The translations under genes and the position numbers were made by a program. DNA of 64,000 nucleotides from an uncultured Clostridia bacterium (lineage in GTDB: Bacteria; Bacillota; Clostridia; Christensenellales; CAG-917). Shown here piece by piece: positions 47,927-56,140 of the stretch. Every line of letters starts with the position of its first letter. Positions within the stretch are counted from its first letter, which is position 1. The notes below the pieces were generated by a model. That model was not told the origin of the DNA. It searched no databases and saw nothing but the letters and a program-made list of their open reading frames with translations. The stretch covers positions 18,440 to 82,439 of the forward strand of contig CANQBO010000008.1 of the NCBI GenBank assembly GCA_947589475.1. Direction: 5' to 3'.

Positions 47927-49324
47927 ATGGCAAAAAATCAAAATGCTTGCCCTCAGACGAGCGAGGACAAAAGGAGCAAAAAACAGCGCAATTCGCGCGT
48001 TATCAAGACCGCCGCTCTCTGTCTTGTCATAGGGCTTATGGCAAGCGCGATCGCGGGGCTGGGCGTAGCGCTTTACTACTCGACGGAGGAGGTGCGCACG
48101 CACGAGACCTATCAAAGACAGATGGACGCTGTGTATTTCAGGGCGTACTATGACTTGATCGACGGCGCAAACGACCTCGGGATCTCGCTCAAGAAGTTGG
48201 GCGCGTCCTCATCGCCCACTATGCAACAGTCCCTGCTGTACGACGTGTGGAGTTCGGCGGGGCTGGCGGAGGCAAGTCTCGGAATGTTCGAAGGAGAGGG
48301 CGAAGGCCTTTCAAAGGCGCAGAGATTTATAAATCAACTCGGCGATTACGCACATTCGCTCGCGCTTCGCGTTGCGGACGGCGAACCGCTCACTCTCGAG
48401 GAGAGGGAAAAGCTTGCAAAGCTCGGCGAAGTCGCTCGGGCGTACCTTGCCGCGCTTGAAAAACTGAAGGCGGAAGTGGACGCCGGCAAACTTTTCGTAG
48501 GCGACGGAGGAGCGCTTGAGGAGATAGACTCGGCATTTGCGCCGTTTGCGGAACCGAGTTTCGAGTACCCCGAAATGATATACGACGGACCTTTTTCGGA
48601 CGCGCTTGTTGACAGAGCGCCCGTAGCGCTGACGGGACGGGAAATATCCGCAGAAGAAGGGGCGCAAGCGCTCAAGGCGTACTTTGAAAACGCCGAGGAT
48701 GTGAAGTTTTCGGACGAAGGAAGGGGCGATATACCCACTCTCAACTATAGCTTCACGCTTGACGGAGCGGCGGCTTTTGCGCAGATAGGCAAATTCGGCG
48801 GCAAACTCATTGCGTTTTCGGCGGCGGGCGGCGAGAAGCGCGCGGCGATAGAAGAGGCGGGCTTGACCTGCCAACGCGCGGCGCTCGACTTTGCCGAGAA
48901 GCTGGGTTTTGAGGATATGATGGTAGTATGGTCGTCCTCGGCGGACGGAGAGTGCGTCGTAAATCTGGCGCCCGTCGAGGGCGAGGTCATACTCTATCCC
49001 GACCTCATCAAAGTCAAACTGCGCGAGGGGGACGCGACTGTCACGGGTTTTGACGCCACGCACTATGCGCTCAATCATAAACAGCGCTCTCTTCCCGCTC
49101 CCGTCGTAAGCGAGGAGAGCGCGGCGGCAAGCTTGAGCATACCTCCGCTCGGCGAGGGCAAACTTGCGCTCATTCCACTCAGGGGCACGCGCGAAGCGTT
49201 GACCTATGAGTACGAATGCGAGAGGGACGGCACCTACTTCGTGTATATCGACGCTCTGACGGGCGACGAAGTCAACATCCTCTACGTCATAGACAGCGAA
49301 GAGCAGGGCATGCGCACCGCATAA
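47927..49324 (+). CDS. ypeB: YpeB, germination protein required for SleB
   Basis: 465 residues. A basic N-terminus and one membrane helix (about 25-50: AALCLVIGLMASAIAGLGVA) precede a helical domain (about 60-190: MDAVYFRAYYDLIDGANDL) and tandem PepSY-like domains (about 250-450). YpeB is needed for localisation and stability of SleB in the dormant spore; the pair is co-expressed in the forespore. GAGGTG precedes the ATG. The order sleB-ypeB is conserved across endospore formers. Confidence 0.9.
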   Translation: MAKNQNACPQTSEDKRSKKQRNSRVIKTAALCLVIGLMASAIAGLGVALYYSTEEVRTHETYQRQMDAVYFRAYYDLIDGANDLGISLKKLGASSSPTMQQSLLYDVWSSAGLAEASLGMFEGEGEGLSKAQRFINQLGDYAHSLALRVADGEPLTLEEREKLAKLGEVARAYLAALEKLKAEVDAGKLFVGDGGALEEIDSAFAPFAEPSFEYPEMIYDGPFSDALVDRAPVALTGREISAEEGAQALKAYFENAEDVKFSDEGRGDIPTLNYSFTLDGAAAFAQIGKFGGKLIAFSAAGGEKRAAIEEAGLTCQRAALDFAEKLGFEDMMVVWSSSADGECVVNLAPVEGEVILYPDLIKVKLREGDATVTGFDATHYALNHKQRSLPAPVVSEESAAASLSIPPLGEGKLALIPLRGTREALTYEYECERDGTYFVYIDALTGDEVNILYVIDSEEQGMRTA

Positions 49325-49609
49325 ACAGAGAGGAAACAGCGGCGCATCGTCGGCGGTATCTTTAAAAGTTATATGCGCCTAAAGCCGCATGGTTTTCAAA
49401 GAGAGAGACGTACGACCCGAAATCGTGTCTTAAGAGATGAACTTTAAATTTTTTACAAAGGGTAAACGCCTGCATGGAGGACAGACCGCACTTGACGGCG
49501 GCTGTACGCCCGAGGAATGAAAGGCACAAGCTTAGAAAGAAAGGCACAAAAGAAGAAATGAAAATGCACGCGATCCGCGTGCATTTTTTAATGTGCTGAA
49601 TAAATCAAA
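49325..49609. terminator. intergenic; bidirectional terminator at 49561-49590
   Basis: ATGCACGCG (49564-49572), loop ATC, CGCGTGCAT (49576-49584), flanked by AAAA and TTTTTT. It serves ypeB and the convergent zinc-ribbon gene. The rest of the 285 bases holds no gene that I can support. Confidence 0.75.
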
Positions 49610-50455
49610 TTATTTTTTCTTTTTCTTTTCGCGGTTTTTTTCGAGCGATTTGAGGAAGAGTATGGAGAATACCAACTGCAACAATCCCAACACCATTGGG
49701 GCGAAGATGCAATATGCCTTGTCCTCAAACAGCCCCTTGAAATACTCGCCGAACGTGAGAGTGCCGCTTTCCGGAATTGTGCTTATATAGATTTGCGTTT
49801 GGATCATGGGCGCGAAAATGACGACCACGCCGACTGCGAACACTATTATAGCCCAGATGAGGTTGAACGCTCTGCCGTACTTCTTGCCGCATGCCGAAAC
49901 GAGCGCGACTATAAACGTGACGAAGGCGAGCGTAAACGAAATCATGGGCATGATGCCCATTATGCCGTAAACGGTGTCAAATTCAAAAGCGCCTTTGAAA
50001 GCGTCGAAGTGCTTGAATAGAGTCTCCCAACCGCCGACGCCGTTGATATATTCAAAACCGTAACTGCGCTCGCCGATGCCGATGGTGCCTTTAATGACAA
50101 GATAGCTCACGATTCCGAGAGCGAGGAAGAGCAACCCGAAAAGCATCATAACGATGTTTCTGATCGTCCCCTTCTTTTTTGCGGGTTTGTCGACGCTCCT
50201 TGCGGGGACGGTGTCTGTCTGCGCGCCATCGTACTGCGAAGGTTGAAGAGCATACGAGTCGTCTATCGGTTGCAGAGTAAGAGACGTATCCCGAACAGGC
50301 TGACGATCTATGACGTTGAGTCTTACGCCTATCGTCACGCCGCAACTCGGGCATTTGATGCGATGTTTGTAGTCCTCGGGTAGATTTGCTATGTTTTTGG
50401 GCGGCTCAAAGGCGATCTCCGACTTGCACGCCGGGCACTTAGTGTATAATGCCAT
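49610..50455 (-). CDS. zinc-ribbon membrane protein
   Basis: 281 residues from ATG 50455 (MALYTKCPAC); an ATG six bases upstream is too close to the GGAG site. An N-terminal zinc ribbon (CPACKSEI, then CPSCGVTI; about 7-41) of the MJ0042 type is followed by a polar linker and four transmembrane helices (about 100-122, 160-185, 193-215 and 245-268), ending in a lysine-rich tail. No enzymatic motif. Unknown function; similar ribbon-plus-helix proteins are common in Clostridia. Confidence 0.65.
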   Translation of the reverse strand: MALYTKCPACKSEIAFEPPKNIANLPEDYKHRIKCPSCGVTIGVRLNVIDRQPVRDTSLTLQPIDDSYALQPSQYDGAQTDTVPARSVDKPAKKKGTIRNIVMMLFGLLFLALGIVSYLVIKGTIGIGERSYGFEYINGVGGWETLFKHFDAFKGAFEFDTVYGIMGIMPMISFTLAFVTFIVALVSACGKKYGRAFNLIWAIIVFAVGVVVIFAPMIQTQIYISTIPESGTLTFGEYFKGLFEDKAYCIFAPMVLGLLQLVFSILFLKSLEKNREKKKKK

Positions 50456-50530
50456 AACCATTGCTCCTATTCATATAGTAAAATATTCTAAAAAATATTA
50501 TATTATTCTCCGCGTGATAAGTCAATAACA

Positions 50531-50554
50531 GTTGAGAAAAATTTTATATTTGGC
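50531..50554 (+). repeat. left 24-bp direct repeat (attL-like)
   Basis: The 24 bases beginning GTTGAGAAAAATTTT and ending TTTGGC are identical to 61845-61868. Confidence 0.85.
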
Positions 50555-50565
50555 TGTTTTGATAC

Positions 50566-50619
50566 AATCTGATTGAAACATGAGGGGAGCTTCCCCGACT
50601 GGTTCAATCAGATTTTTTT
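50566..50619 (+). terminator. leader terminator or attenuator before the first phage gene
   Basis: AATCTGATTGAA (50566-50577) pairs perfectly with TTCAATCAGATT (50603-50614), enclosing GGGGA-GCT-TCCCC, followed by T7 (50613-50619). The ribosome binding site AGGAGAG comes right after, so the hairpin is in the leader of the 50635 gene. It could insulate the element from upstream transcription or attenuate the operon. Confidence 0.75.
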
Positions 50620-50634
50620 AAGGAGAGAAAGACA

Positions 50635-51264
50635 ATGACAAAAAATCCGACGGAAAGGCTCATTGAAACGGTGTCCTATCTCGAAAAACTTTTCAATTTT
50701 TGCAACGACAAATTTTTCAATGGTGAACTTATCAAGCCTGTTATCACAGCTCAAAGGGACGAGCGCAATAAAACATACGGTTGGTTTTCCACAAAGCCCG
50801 TGTGGTTCGACGGCAAAGAGGACAAAGACGGCGCGCATGAAATCAACATGACGGCGCAAACGCTCGATCGCGACATCTTTGACATCGCGGCGACGATGAT
50901 ACACGAGCAATGCCACCTGTATGCGCACATGCACAACATGCAAGACTGTTCGCGCAGTGGGACGTATCACAATAAGCTGTACGCAAAAATAGCAAGCGAG
51001 CATGGCTTGATCGTTGAGCAGGTCAAGACATATGGGTGGGCGCAAACGTCGCTCACCGAGGCAAGTAAAGCGATAATTGCCGAGTTCGTCAACGACAATC
51101 CAGCAAACATCATATATCGCTCGCCCTGCTTCGCAAGCGTAAAGGGACGGAGTTCGAGCACACGCAAATATGAGTGTCCTGTCTGCGGCACAAGCGTGCG
51201 CGCGACAAAGGAAGTTCGCCTTATCTGTGCGGATTGTCAACAGATTATGCAGGAGGTGGAGTGA
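50635..51264 (+). CDS. SprT-like zinc metalloprotein of the prophage
   Basis: 209 residues. The HExxH motif MIHEQCHLYAH (about 88-98) with surrounding NDKFFNGEL (about 23) is the SprT-like domain signature. A C-terminal zinc ribbon (YECPVCGTSVRATK...CADCQ; about 178-202) completes the family architecture. SprT/Spartan-type proteases cleave DNA-bound proteins; in a phage it might process Rep-DNA covalent adducts. First gene of the phage operon; the next gene starts 2 bases after its stop. Confidence 0.8.
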   Translation: MTKNPTERLIETVSYLEKLFNFCNDKFFNGELIKPVITAQRDERNKTYGWFSTKPVWFDGKEDKDGAHEINMTAQTLDRDIFDIAATMIHEQCHLYAHMHNMQDCSRSGTYHNKLYAKIASEHGLIVEQVKTYGWAQTSLTEASKAIIAEFVNDNPANIIYRSPCFASVKGRSSSTRKYECPVCGTSVRATKEVRLICADCQQIMQEVE

Positions 51265-51265
51265 T

Positions 51266-51469
51266 ATGAAACGGAAAATTGTTACGTTGCCCGAAGTTAG
51301 ACAATATTTGCTTGACGAAGGTTATGGCGACCCTGCTTATATTACTGACCCCGACAATGGAATTTTGGCATTGGTTAGTGTGTCATACTGGGACTGGTGT
51401 AAGGACGGCAAAACTCGTTTCTATTTGTTCGATCTCGGCGATATGCCGTGTGTGTTTTATAAAAGGTAG
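51266..51469 (+). CDS. small phage protein, 67 aa, unknown
   Basis: Starts at ATG 51266, two bases after the SprT stop, with GGAGG at 51252-51256. The product (MKRKIVTLPEVRQYLLDEGY...) is Trp/Asp-rich (SYWDWCKDGKTRFYLFDLGD), without a membrane helix. I do not recognise it. It is translationally coupled to the SprT-like gene. Confidence 0.65.
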   Translation: MKRKIVTLPEVRQYLLDEGYGDPAYITDPDNGILALVSVSYWDWCKDGKTRFYLFDLGDMPCVFYKR

Positions 51470-51597
51470 CAAGCGGGCTGACGAGTCGCTGAGAATTGCG
51501 ACGAAATGCATGTGACGGGGTTTTTCCTCCTTCCCCGCGCATGCATCCCCGCAAGGGACAAATAATCAAGGTGACGGCTTACGTCAAAGGAAAGAAA

Positions 51598-52083
51598 ATG
51601 GCAAATAAGCAAATTTTGAACGAGCAGACGGCAAACGAGCAAGTGAGCGCTCAAACAAGCGCACAGGCGACGGCAGAGCAAGCGAACGCACAGGCGACCG
51701 AGCAGACGGCGGCAAAGGCAGAAGTCCTTTTGGACCTAATCCGTGAGCCTTTCAAGGCAAAGGACGGCAGACAGATGTTCTCATACTGCGTCAAGGGCAA
51801 AGTACGTGGCAGGGACGTCAAAGTAGACTTCAATGCCAAAGATCAAGGAGGCTATGAAGTTTTGGATATTTTGTTCGGCGATAAGGACAAACTCCCGCTT
51901 GCGATGTTCGAGGACGAAATGACGGACGACAAAGGCAATACAACGCGCTACACCGTATATGAGGTGCGCGACGTGGACGAGGAAACGGGCGAAATATTCA
52001 GTTATAAGGTGAAACCCGCAAGAGAGAGTGACAAGTCCATACTGCGCATGATCCTCGCGGGACTTCCCAAAGCGGCGGCGTAA
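51598..52083 (+). CDS. candidate ssDNA-binding protein (gpV-like) of the prophage
   Basis: 161 residues from ATG 51598 (AAAGGAAAG just upstream). Residues 1-45 are an Ala/Gln/Thr/Glu-rich low-complexity tail (QTSAQATAEQANAQATEQTA, two near-repeats). The rest is a compact beta-rich domain (VLLDLIREPFKAKDGRQMFS, then FNAKDQGGYEVLDILFGD and TRYTVYEVRDVDEETGEIF). Size, position ahead of the virion genes and beta content fit the single-strand binding protein that coats phage DNA in filamentous phages. This is inference from context; no diagnostic motif is visible. Confidence 0.5.
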   Translation: MANKQILNEQTANEQVSAQTSAQATAEQANAQATEQTAAKAEVLLDLIREPFKAKDGRQMFSYCVKGKVRGRDVKVDFNAKDQGGYEVLDILFGDKDKLPLAMFEDEMTDDKGNTTRYTVYEVRDVDEETGEIFSYKVKPARESDKSILRMILAGLPKAAA

Positions 52084-52330
52084 GGGATAAATCGGCAAAA
52101 CTTGAAACTACACTTTCAAAAAGGCAGACGGAAACGGTGAAAGCGTACAAGCAAAAACCAATTTCCCCTGCCTTTTGCTTTTTCCCAAGCGAGGTGATGT
52201 GCATAAATAATTGAAATTTATCTGTGGTGGTGGGCGGTCGGTGAAGCAATTATAGACAAACGAGGCGCAACGTGCATGGCGAGTCAAGCACAGCGCAAAA
52301 CAAAAATTTTTGAGAGGTAAAATAAAAAAA
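52084..52330 (+). promoter_or_regulatory. phage intergenic with palindrome and long hairpin
   Basis: Contains TTGAAACTACACTTTCAA (52102-52119), a near-palindrome matching one at 56015-56032, and AAAAGGCAG pairing with CTGCCTTTT followed by GCTTTTT (52117-52182), a possible terminator ahead of the virion genes. No small coat gene is evident here. Confidence 0.5.
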
Positions 52331-53452
52331 ATGAGCAATTACAATAACGAATTACACAAGCACAAAGCGGCAGACACAATCAAGTGGATCGTGGCATTTG
52401 TGCTTATCATAGCAATAATGGGCGCGGTGGTTTGCCTCGCCTTGCAGGTTGGCGGCGTGTTTGATTTCTTCAAAAAAGACGACGCACCCGCGGAAGAGCA
52501 GTCGGAAGATGTAAAGCATGATGGAGGCTTGCATTTTGATATTCAAAATAGTGCTCCGTCAATGTCCCCTGTTGATGGCATTCAAGGCGTTTCCCTTGCA
52601 TATGCATTGACGGCCGCGGCTCCCGATATTTTTACAAAAACTCTTACGGCAACTGTTGAGCCGCAAGAAGCTCCCGACAAATCTTGCGATTGGCACATTG
52701 AGTGGCAACCGGATGCGGAAAAGGCTTCTGAGCCTGTTACGAATTATGTGACCGTTACACCTTCTTCCGACGGCTCACAAACGGCAACTGTAAAATGTAT
52801 CAAGGCTTTTGGCGATGATAAAATAATTATATCTGTAACTACTCGTGTAGGCGGATTTTCTGCTTCGTGTACGTGTTCATATGTTGGAGCAATAGAGACA
52901 ATTTCTATAAGCACAGGAGTGTTGTCGCCATCTATGGATACATCTTGGAATATTTCTATGTTGTCGCTTGATACTAATAAATCATATGATTTTGATATCA
53001 GTGTCGATAACAGATTTCATTCAGTAGGTGCTACTTCAAATTTTGAGTTGGTTGTGGAATGTTTTGGAACTGTGTTGTTCAATAATGAACTTCATAAAAC
53101 CGGTTCTGATGTTCAAAATCTTGAATTAGAGGGTAATGCTCTTTTTGGTAGTTCTAATTCTGTTTCTATTGTTGGTGGTGCAGGTACGGTTACATTACTC
53201 AAGAATTTGTCCATACGAAATAATAAATTACATATTGAGTGTGATGATATGTTGTCGGCTTTTTCCCGTAAAGTTGGTGATAGAAACGGATGGTCACTTT
53301 TTACTTATAAGGGGTTTAAGGATAACAAACCTATATATGTCTCCATTAAAGTTAAGGATAAAAATTCCAACGCAATCAGTGATCCTATACTTGTAAAAGT
53401 TGTCAGTGCTGTTTCGTCGGTTGAACTGTCTCAAAATGGCATTGTTTTTTGA
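52331..53452 (+). CDS. single-pass phage envelope/virion protein
   Basis: 373 residues from ATG 52331. A short basic N-terminus (MSNYNNELHKHKAAD) precedes one membrane helix (about 20-42: IVAFVLIIAIMGAVVCLALQ), so most of the chain is outside the membrane. Beta-rich, Ser/Thr-rich Ig-like segments follow. It ends SSVELSQNGIVF, echoing the end of the next protein (GVELDKDEINF). From about 52860 to the end the DNA is much more AT-rich (codons such as TTT, GTT, GAT), suggesting replacement of the distal domain, as expected for a receptor-binding protein. Role inferred. Confidence 0.6.
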   Translation: MSNYNNELHKHKAADTIKWIVAFVLIIAIMGAVVCLALQVGGVFDFFKKDDAPAEEQSEDVKHDGGLHFDIQNSAPSMSPVDGIQGVSLAYALTAAAPDIFTKTLTATVEPQEAPDKSCDWHIEWQPDAEKASEPVTNYVTVTPSSDGSQTATVKCIKAFGDDKIIISVTTRVGGFSASCTCSYVGAIETISISTGVLSPSMDTSWNISMLSLDTNKSYDFDISVDNRFHSVGATSNFELVVECFGTVLFNNELHKTGSDVQNLELEGNALFGSSNSVSIVGGAGTVTLLKNLSIRNNKLHIECDDMLSAFSRKVGDRNGWSLFTYKGFKDNKPIYVSIKVKDKNSNAISDPILVKVVSAVSSVELSQNGIVF

Positions 53453-53465
53453 CGTGAGGTGACTT

Positions 53466-54062
53466 ATGGCAAGGCGCAAAAGTGCGAACATAGGCAAGAT
53501 CGTTGCAGTAGCAATAGCGATATTGCTACTGCTTGCCCTTGTCGGCGGTCTTGTCATGTATCTGAAAGGCATTATAAGCAAGGACGATATTACGGACTTG
53601 ATAGAGCCTAAGTTTCGTGTGACGTGCGATAAACAATCGTATTATGCCGACAGTGACAATCTTATAGTATTACCGAGCAGTGGCAGATTGCAATTTGACG
53701 TCCTCAATGCGGAGTCCGTGACGGTCGAAGTTGTACCCGATATTGACTTTGAATTTACAGTAAACGGCGAAAAACATCATTTCTTTGAAAAAGAGAAAAT
53801 TACGGGCGCGTTTATATCGACGAATGATGTTTACGGCGGATACTTCTTCATTGATTGTGACGAGCATAATTTCGATGTTTTGAATATTCTCAAAACCCTC
53901 TACGGCGAGGACTCCACAATTGAAATGGACAAATTGCAATCGCTTGCGATCGCTCGGCTTGTCGTCACGTCGGACAAGGGCGAAACGATCTCTATCCATT
54001 TGCAATGCTCTCAGTCTGGGATAACAGGCGTTGAGCTTGACAAAGACGAGATAAATTTTTGA
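53466..54062 (+). CDS. single-pass phage envelope/virion protein
   Basis: 198 residues. Basic start MARRKSANIGK, membrane helix (about 12-34: VAVAIAILLLLALVGGLVMY), then a beta-rich ectodomain (FRVTCDKQSYYADSDNLIVL). The C-terminus GVELDKDEINF parallels that of the preceding gene, suggesting a shared assembly or Ig-like domain ending. GAGGTG precedes the ATG; it is 13 bases after the previous stop. Probably a minor coat or anchor protein of the particle. Confidence 0.6.
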   Translation: MARRKSANIGKIVAVAIAILLLLALVGGLVMYLKGIISKDDITDLIEPKFRVTCDKQSYYADSDNLIVLPSSGRLQFDVLNAESVTVEVVPDIDFEFTVNGEKHHFFEKEKITGAFISTNDVYGGYFFIDCDEHNFDVLNILKTLYGEDSTIEMDKLQSLAIARLVVTSDKGETISIHLQCSQSGITGVELDKDEINF

Positions 54063-54070
54063 GGTGTGCA

Positions 54071-55504
54071 ATGACAAAAAGTCAACAAACTTTTCTAATA
54101 ACGTTCTGCATTGTCGTGGTGGTGATTTGTGCGGCTCTGTATCCGTTTTGTGTGGCGCAAGGGATAAGCTATGCGGCTGAAAAGCCGTATAGCAACGTCC
54201 TTGATGACCTTAAAAAGGATACGAGCTTTGACATGTCATATTATCCCGACAATGCGGACGATAATAGTTTGAAAGTCATCACAGTCGCGGAAAGCGAGGA
54301 CGACGAGCTTTTTGTATATGTGTATCAGCCCTCGGCAAAGACGAGGCCTCTCACGGCTGTAAGCGTTGACATCTCGACGACAATATATGATGAAATCGCT
54401 TTTCACAATTATCATCTGAAGTTGCTCAATAGGCAAGGCGTGTTCGGCAAGTACCTAGTTGAGGGCTTGACAGTTCGGCGTGAAGGTACGCGCTATTATG
54501 CCATTACGGACATATTGCGCCCGTGGGTCGAGGGGCTTGACGATCCTGCCACAGGCGGCAATACCATATCCGAAGTGCCTTTTGAAGTGGCAAAGCAATG
54601 GGAGTTTGGGGAGTTGAATGGCAAATCATATGTGCGCGTGGTGGACATTGACACTATTGTTGTAAAAGATAAATTTTGCGGCTTCGTCCGTTATCCCGAC
54701 GGCTTCAGGCTCTTCAAGAATGGAGCTTGCGACAGTCATTTTGTGGCTTTCGACACAGATAAACCCATAGATAAATTGCTTGAGGCGGACGTCTATTATA
54801 CATATCAAGAATGGAATAGATATGGTTCGGGTTATATGGGTACAGGCGGAGGATATATGCAGAGCTGGCAAGATCCCGAATTCGGCAATAAAGGCGAAAA
54901 GGAAGTTACGGTCAAGAGCGAACAGCGCGTTGATTATGAAGGCGGAGGGCTGTTTGCGGGGTCGTTTACATGGGAGCGCATAGAAACTGTAGACGAATTT
55001 GTGTCGAGTGCGGAATTTGAACAGCAAGTGTACAGCGGCGCGTTTATAGATGTGTCGCTCGCTTCTAAGCTCAACGACTCTGCAAAAGCGGAGCTGAAAA
55101 AGCAAAAGTGGGTTTTGCGTTTTTTGGAAACTCCGTTTGAGCATTCCGAAACGCCTTTAATTATAGGCGGTGGATACTCTTATCATGAGGCAGGGACAAT
55201 TGTCGGCGACGTAAAGATACTTCGCTTGAAATTCGTCACGGACGGCAAGACGTACAATCTCGGCGTGGTAGACAACAAGCAAAGCGGGGATCCTTTTAAC
55301 CCTGTGAATCCGAACGCGGGCTACACAATTGAAATGGCGGGCTGGATAAGAGACGCATGGGACATTATCAAAAAAGTGTTGCTTGCCATTCTTATCGTCT
55401 TTGTGTTGCTTGTCGTGATTTGGCTTGTGTCCAAGCTCGTGAGCATTTTCAAACGTCCAAAGGTCGTCATTAAGGGCGACAAAAAGAAAAAGCATAAGGA
55501 GTGA
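54071..55504 (+). CDS. pIII-like exported protein with C-terminal membrane anchor
   Basis: 477 residues from ATG 54071 (GAGGTG at 54062-54067). A Sec-type signal peptide (about 8-30, then AQGISYAAEK) is followed by an about 400-residue ectodomain rich in Tyr, Asp and Gly (GSGYMGTGGGYMQSWQD near 256). A C-terminal helix (about 437-460: VLLAILIVFVLLVVIWLVSK) with a lysine-rich tail (KGDKKKKHKE) completes it. Signal peptide plus terminal anchor and short basic tail is the topology of the pIII adsorption protein of filamentous phages. Role inferred from topology and position before the Zot gene. Confidence 0.65.
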   Translation: MTKSQQTFLITFCIVVVVICAALYPFCVAQGISYAAEKPYSNVLDDLKKDTSFDMSYYPDNADDNSLKVITVAESEDDELFVYVYQPSAKTRPLTAVSVDISTTIYDEIAFHNYHLKLLNRQGVFGKYLVEGLTVRREGTRYYAITDILRPWVEGLDDPATGGNTISEVPFEVAKQWEFGELNGKSYVRVVDIDTIVVKDKFCGFVRYPDGFRLFKNGACDSHFVAFDTDKPIDKLLEADVYYTYQEWNRYGSGYMGTGGGYMQSWQDPEFGNKGEKEVTVKSEQRVDYEGGGLFAGSFTWERIETVDEFVSSAEFEQQVYSGAFIDVSLASKLNDSAKAELKKQKWVLRFLETPFEHSETPLIIGGGYSYHEAGTIVGDVKILRLKFVTDGKTYNLGVVDNKQSGDPFNPVNPNAGYTIEMAGWIRDAWDIIKKVLLAILIVFVLLVVIWLVSKLVSIFKRPKVVIKGDKKKKHKE

Positions 55505-55507
55505 GCT

Positions 55508-55909
55508 ATGGCGAGAAAAAAGAAACAATCGCGCAAATACATACCTATGAACGAGTTCCGTTTTGTCCATAAAAAAACATATGCAGATCATCCGCAATAT
55601 GTTTTTGGCAAAACTCGGTCGGGCAAGTTTAAGTCATTGGGGCTAACACATAGCCCCGATGACAAACATCATGTTATCAAGCTGTCAAAAAATCCTAACC
55701 CGAATGATAAGCGTACTGCTTACATTGGTACAAACCCTCATACAATTCCCGAAAAAGATTATGAAAATCATTCAAAAACAAATTGGGAGTTCGCTAAAGA
55801 GGATAAACCTATTGTGCGCCATATCATAAAAGATTATAAGAAGCGAACTAACAGGAAGCCTAAAAATTGGTATGTAAACAAAAAAAATAAGAAGCATTCA
55901 AGTTCGTAA
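55508..55909 (+). CDS. basic phage protein, 133 aa, unknown
   Basis: Begins four bases after the previous stop (MARKKKQSRKYIPMNEFRF). Strongly basic, with Lys/Arg/His-rich ends and a central LTHSPDDKHHVIKLSKNPNP block typical of uncharacterised mobile-element proteins that pair a K-x-R-x-G-K segment with NPNP. No membrane helix. The DNA is AT-rich compared with the Zot gene. It may bind nucleic acid; unproven. Confidence 0.6.
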   Translation: MARKKKQSRKYIPMNEFRFVHKKTYADHPQYVFGKTRSGKFKSLGLTHSPDDKHHVIKLSKNPNPNDKRTAYIGTNPHTIPEKDYENHSKTNWEFAKEDKPIVRHIIKDYKKRTNRKPKNWYVNKKNKKHSSS

Positions 55910-56014
55910 GAGAAACATCAAAGTGTTTTCCACCGAGTAAGCGATTGCTTCTTATGCGAGTATTATATTTTATCTTTGCGTAACTGTCAACAAAAATTTG
56001 CAAACTTGCAAAGA

Positions 56015-56032
56015 TTGAAAGTGCACTTTCAA
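56015..56032. promoter_or_regulatory. 18-bp perfect palindrome, candidate phage operator
   Basis: TTGAAAGTGCACTTTCAA lies just ahead of the GAGGA site of the 56048 peptide. A near copy is at 52102-52119, before the other virion gene block. Confidence 0.6.
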
Positions 56033-56047
56033 AAAAATGAGGATATT

Positions 56048-56140
56048 ATGAAGATACTCAAATCGGTCATCTATGTCATAATCATCATTGTCATAGCCCT
56101 GCTTGTGGGCTATGTGGTCTATACGGCGAGGCAGATATGA
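56048..56140 (+). CDS. 30-residue single-pass membrane peptide, coat-like
   Basis: A 30-codon gene: short basic start (MKILKS), an uninterrupted hydrophobic helix (VIYVIIIIVIALLVGYVVY) and a short basic end (TARQI). GAGGA is 6 bases before the ATG and the stop overlaps the start of the Zot gene (ATGA). This is the size and shape of filamentous phage minor coat proteins (pVII/pIX-like) or a leaderless major coat. It lies between the pIII-like and pI-like genes. Coding is likely from the SD and coupling; the coat role is inference. Confidence 0.65.
   Translation: MKILKSVIYVIIIIVIALLVGYVVYTARQI

Noticed and set aside
50531-50554. dif site used by a CTX-type phage
   Set aside because: The 24-bp repeat does not show the two 11-bp arms with a 6-bp centre of known dif consensus sequences; a divergent dif cannot be excluded.
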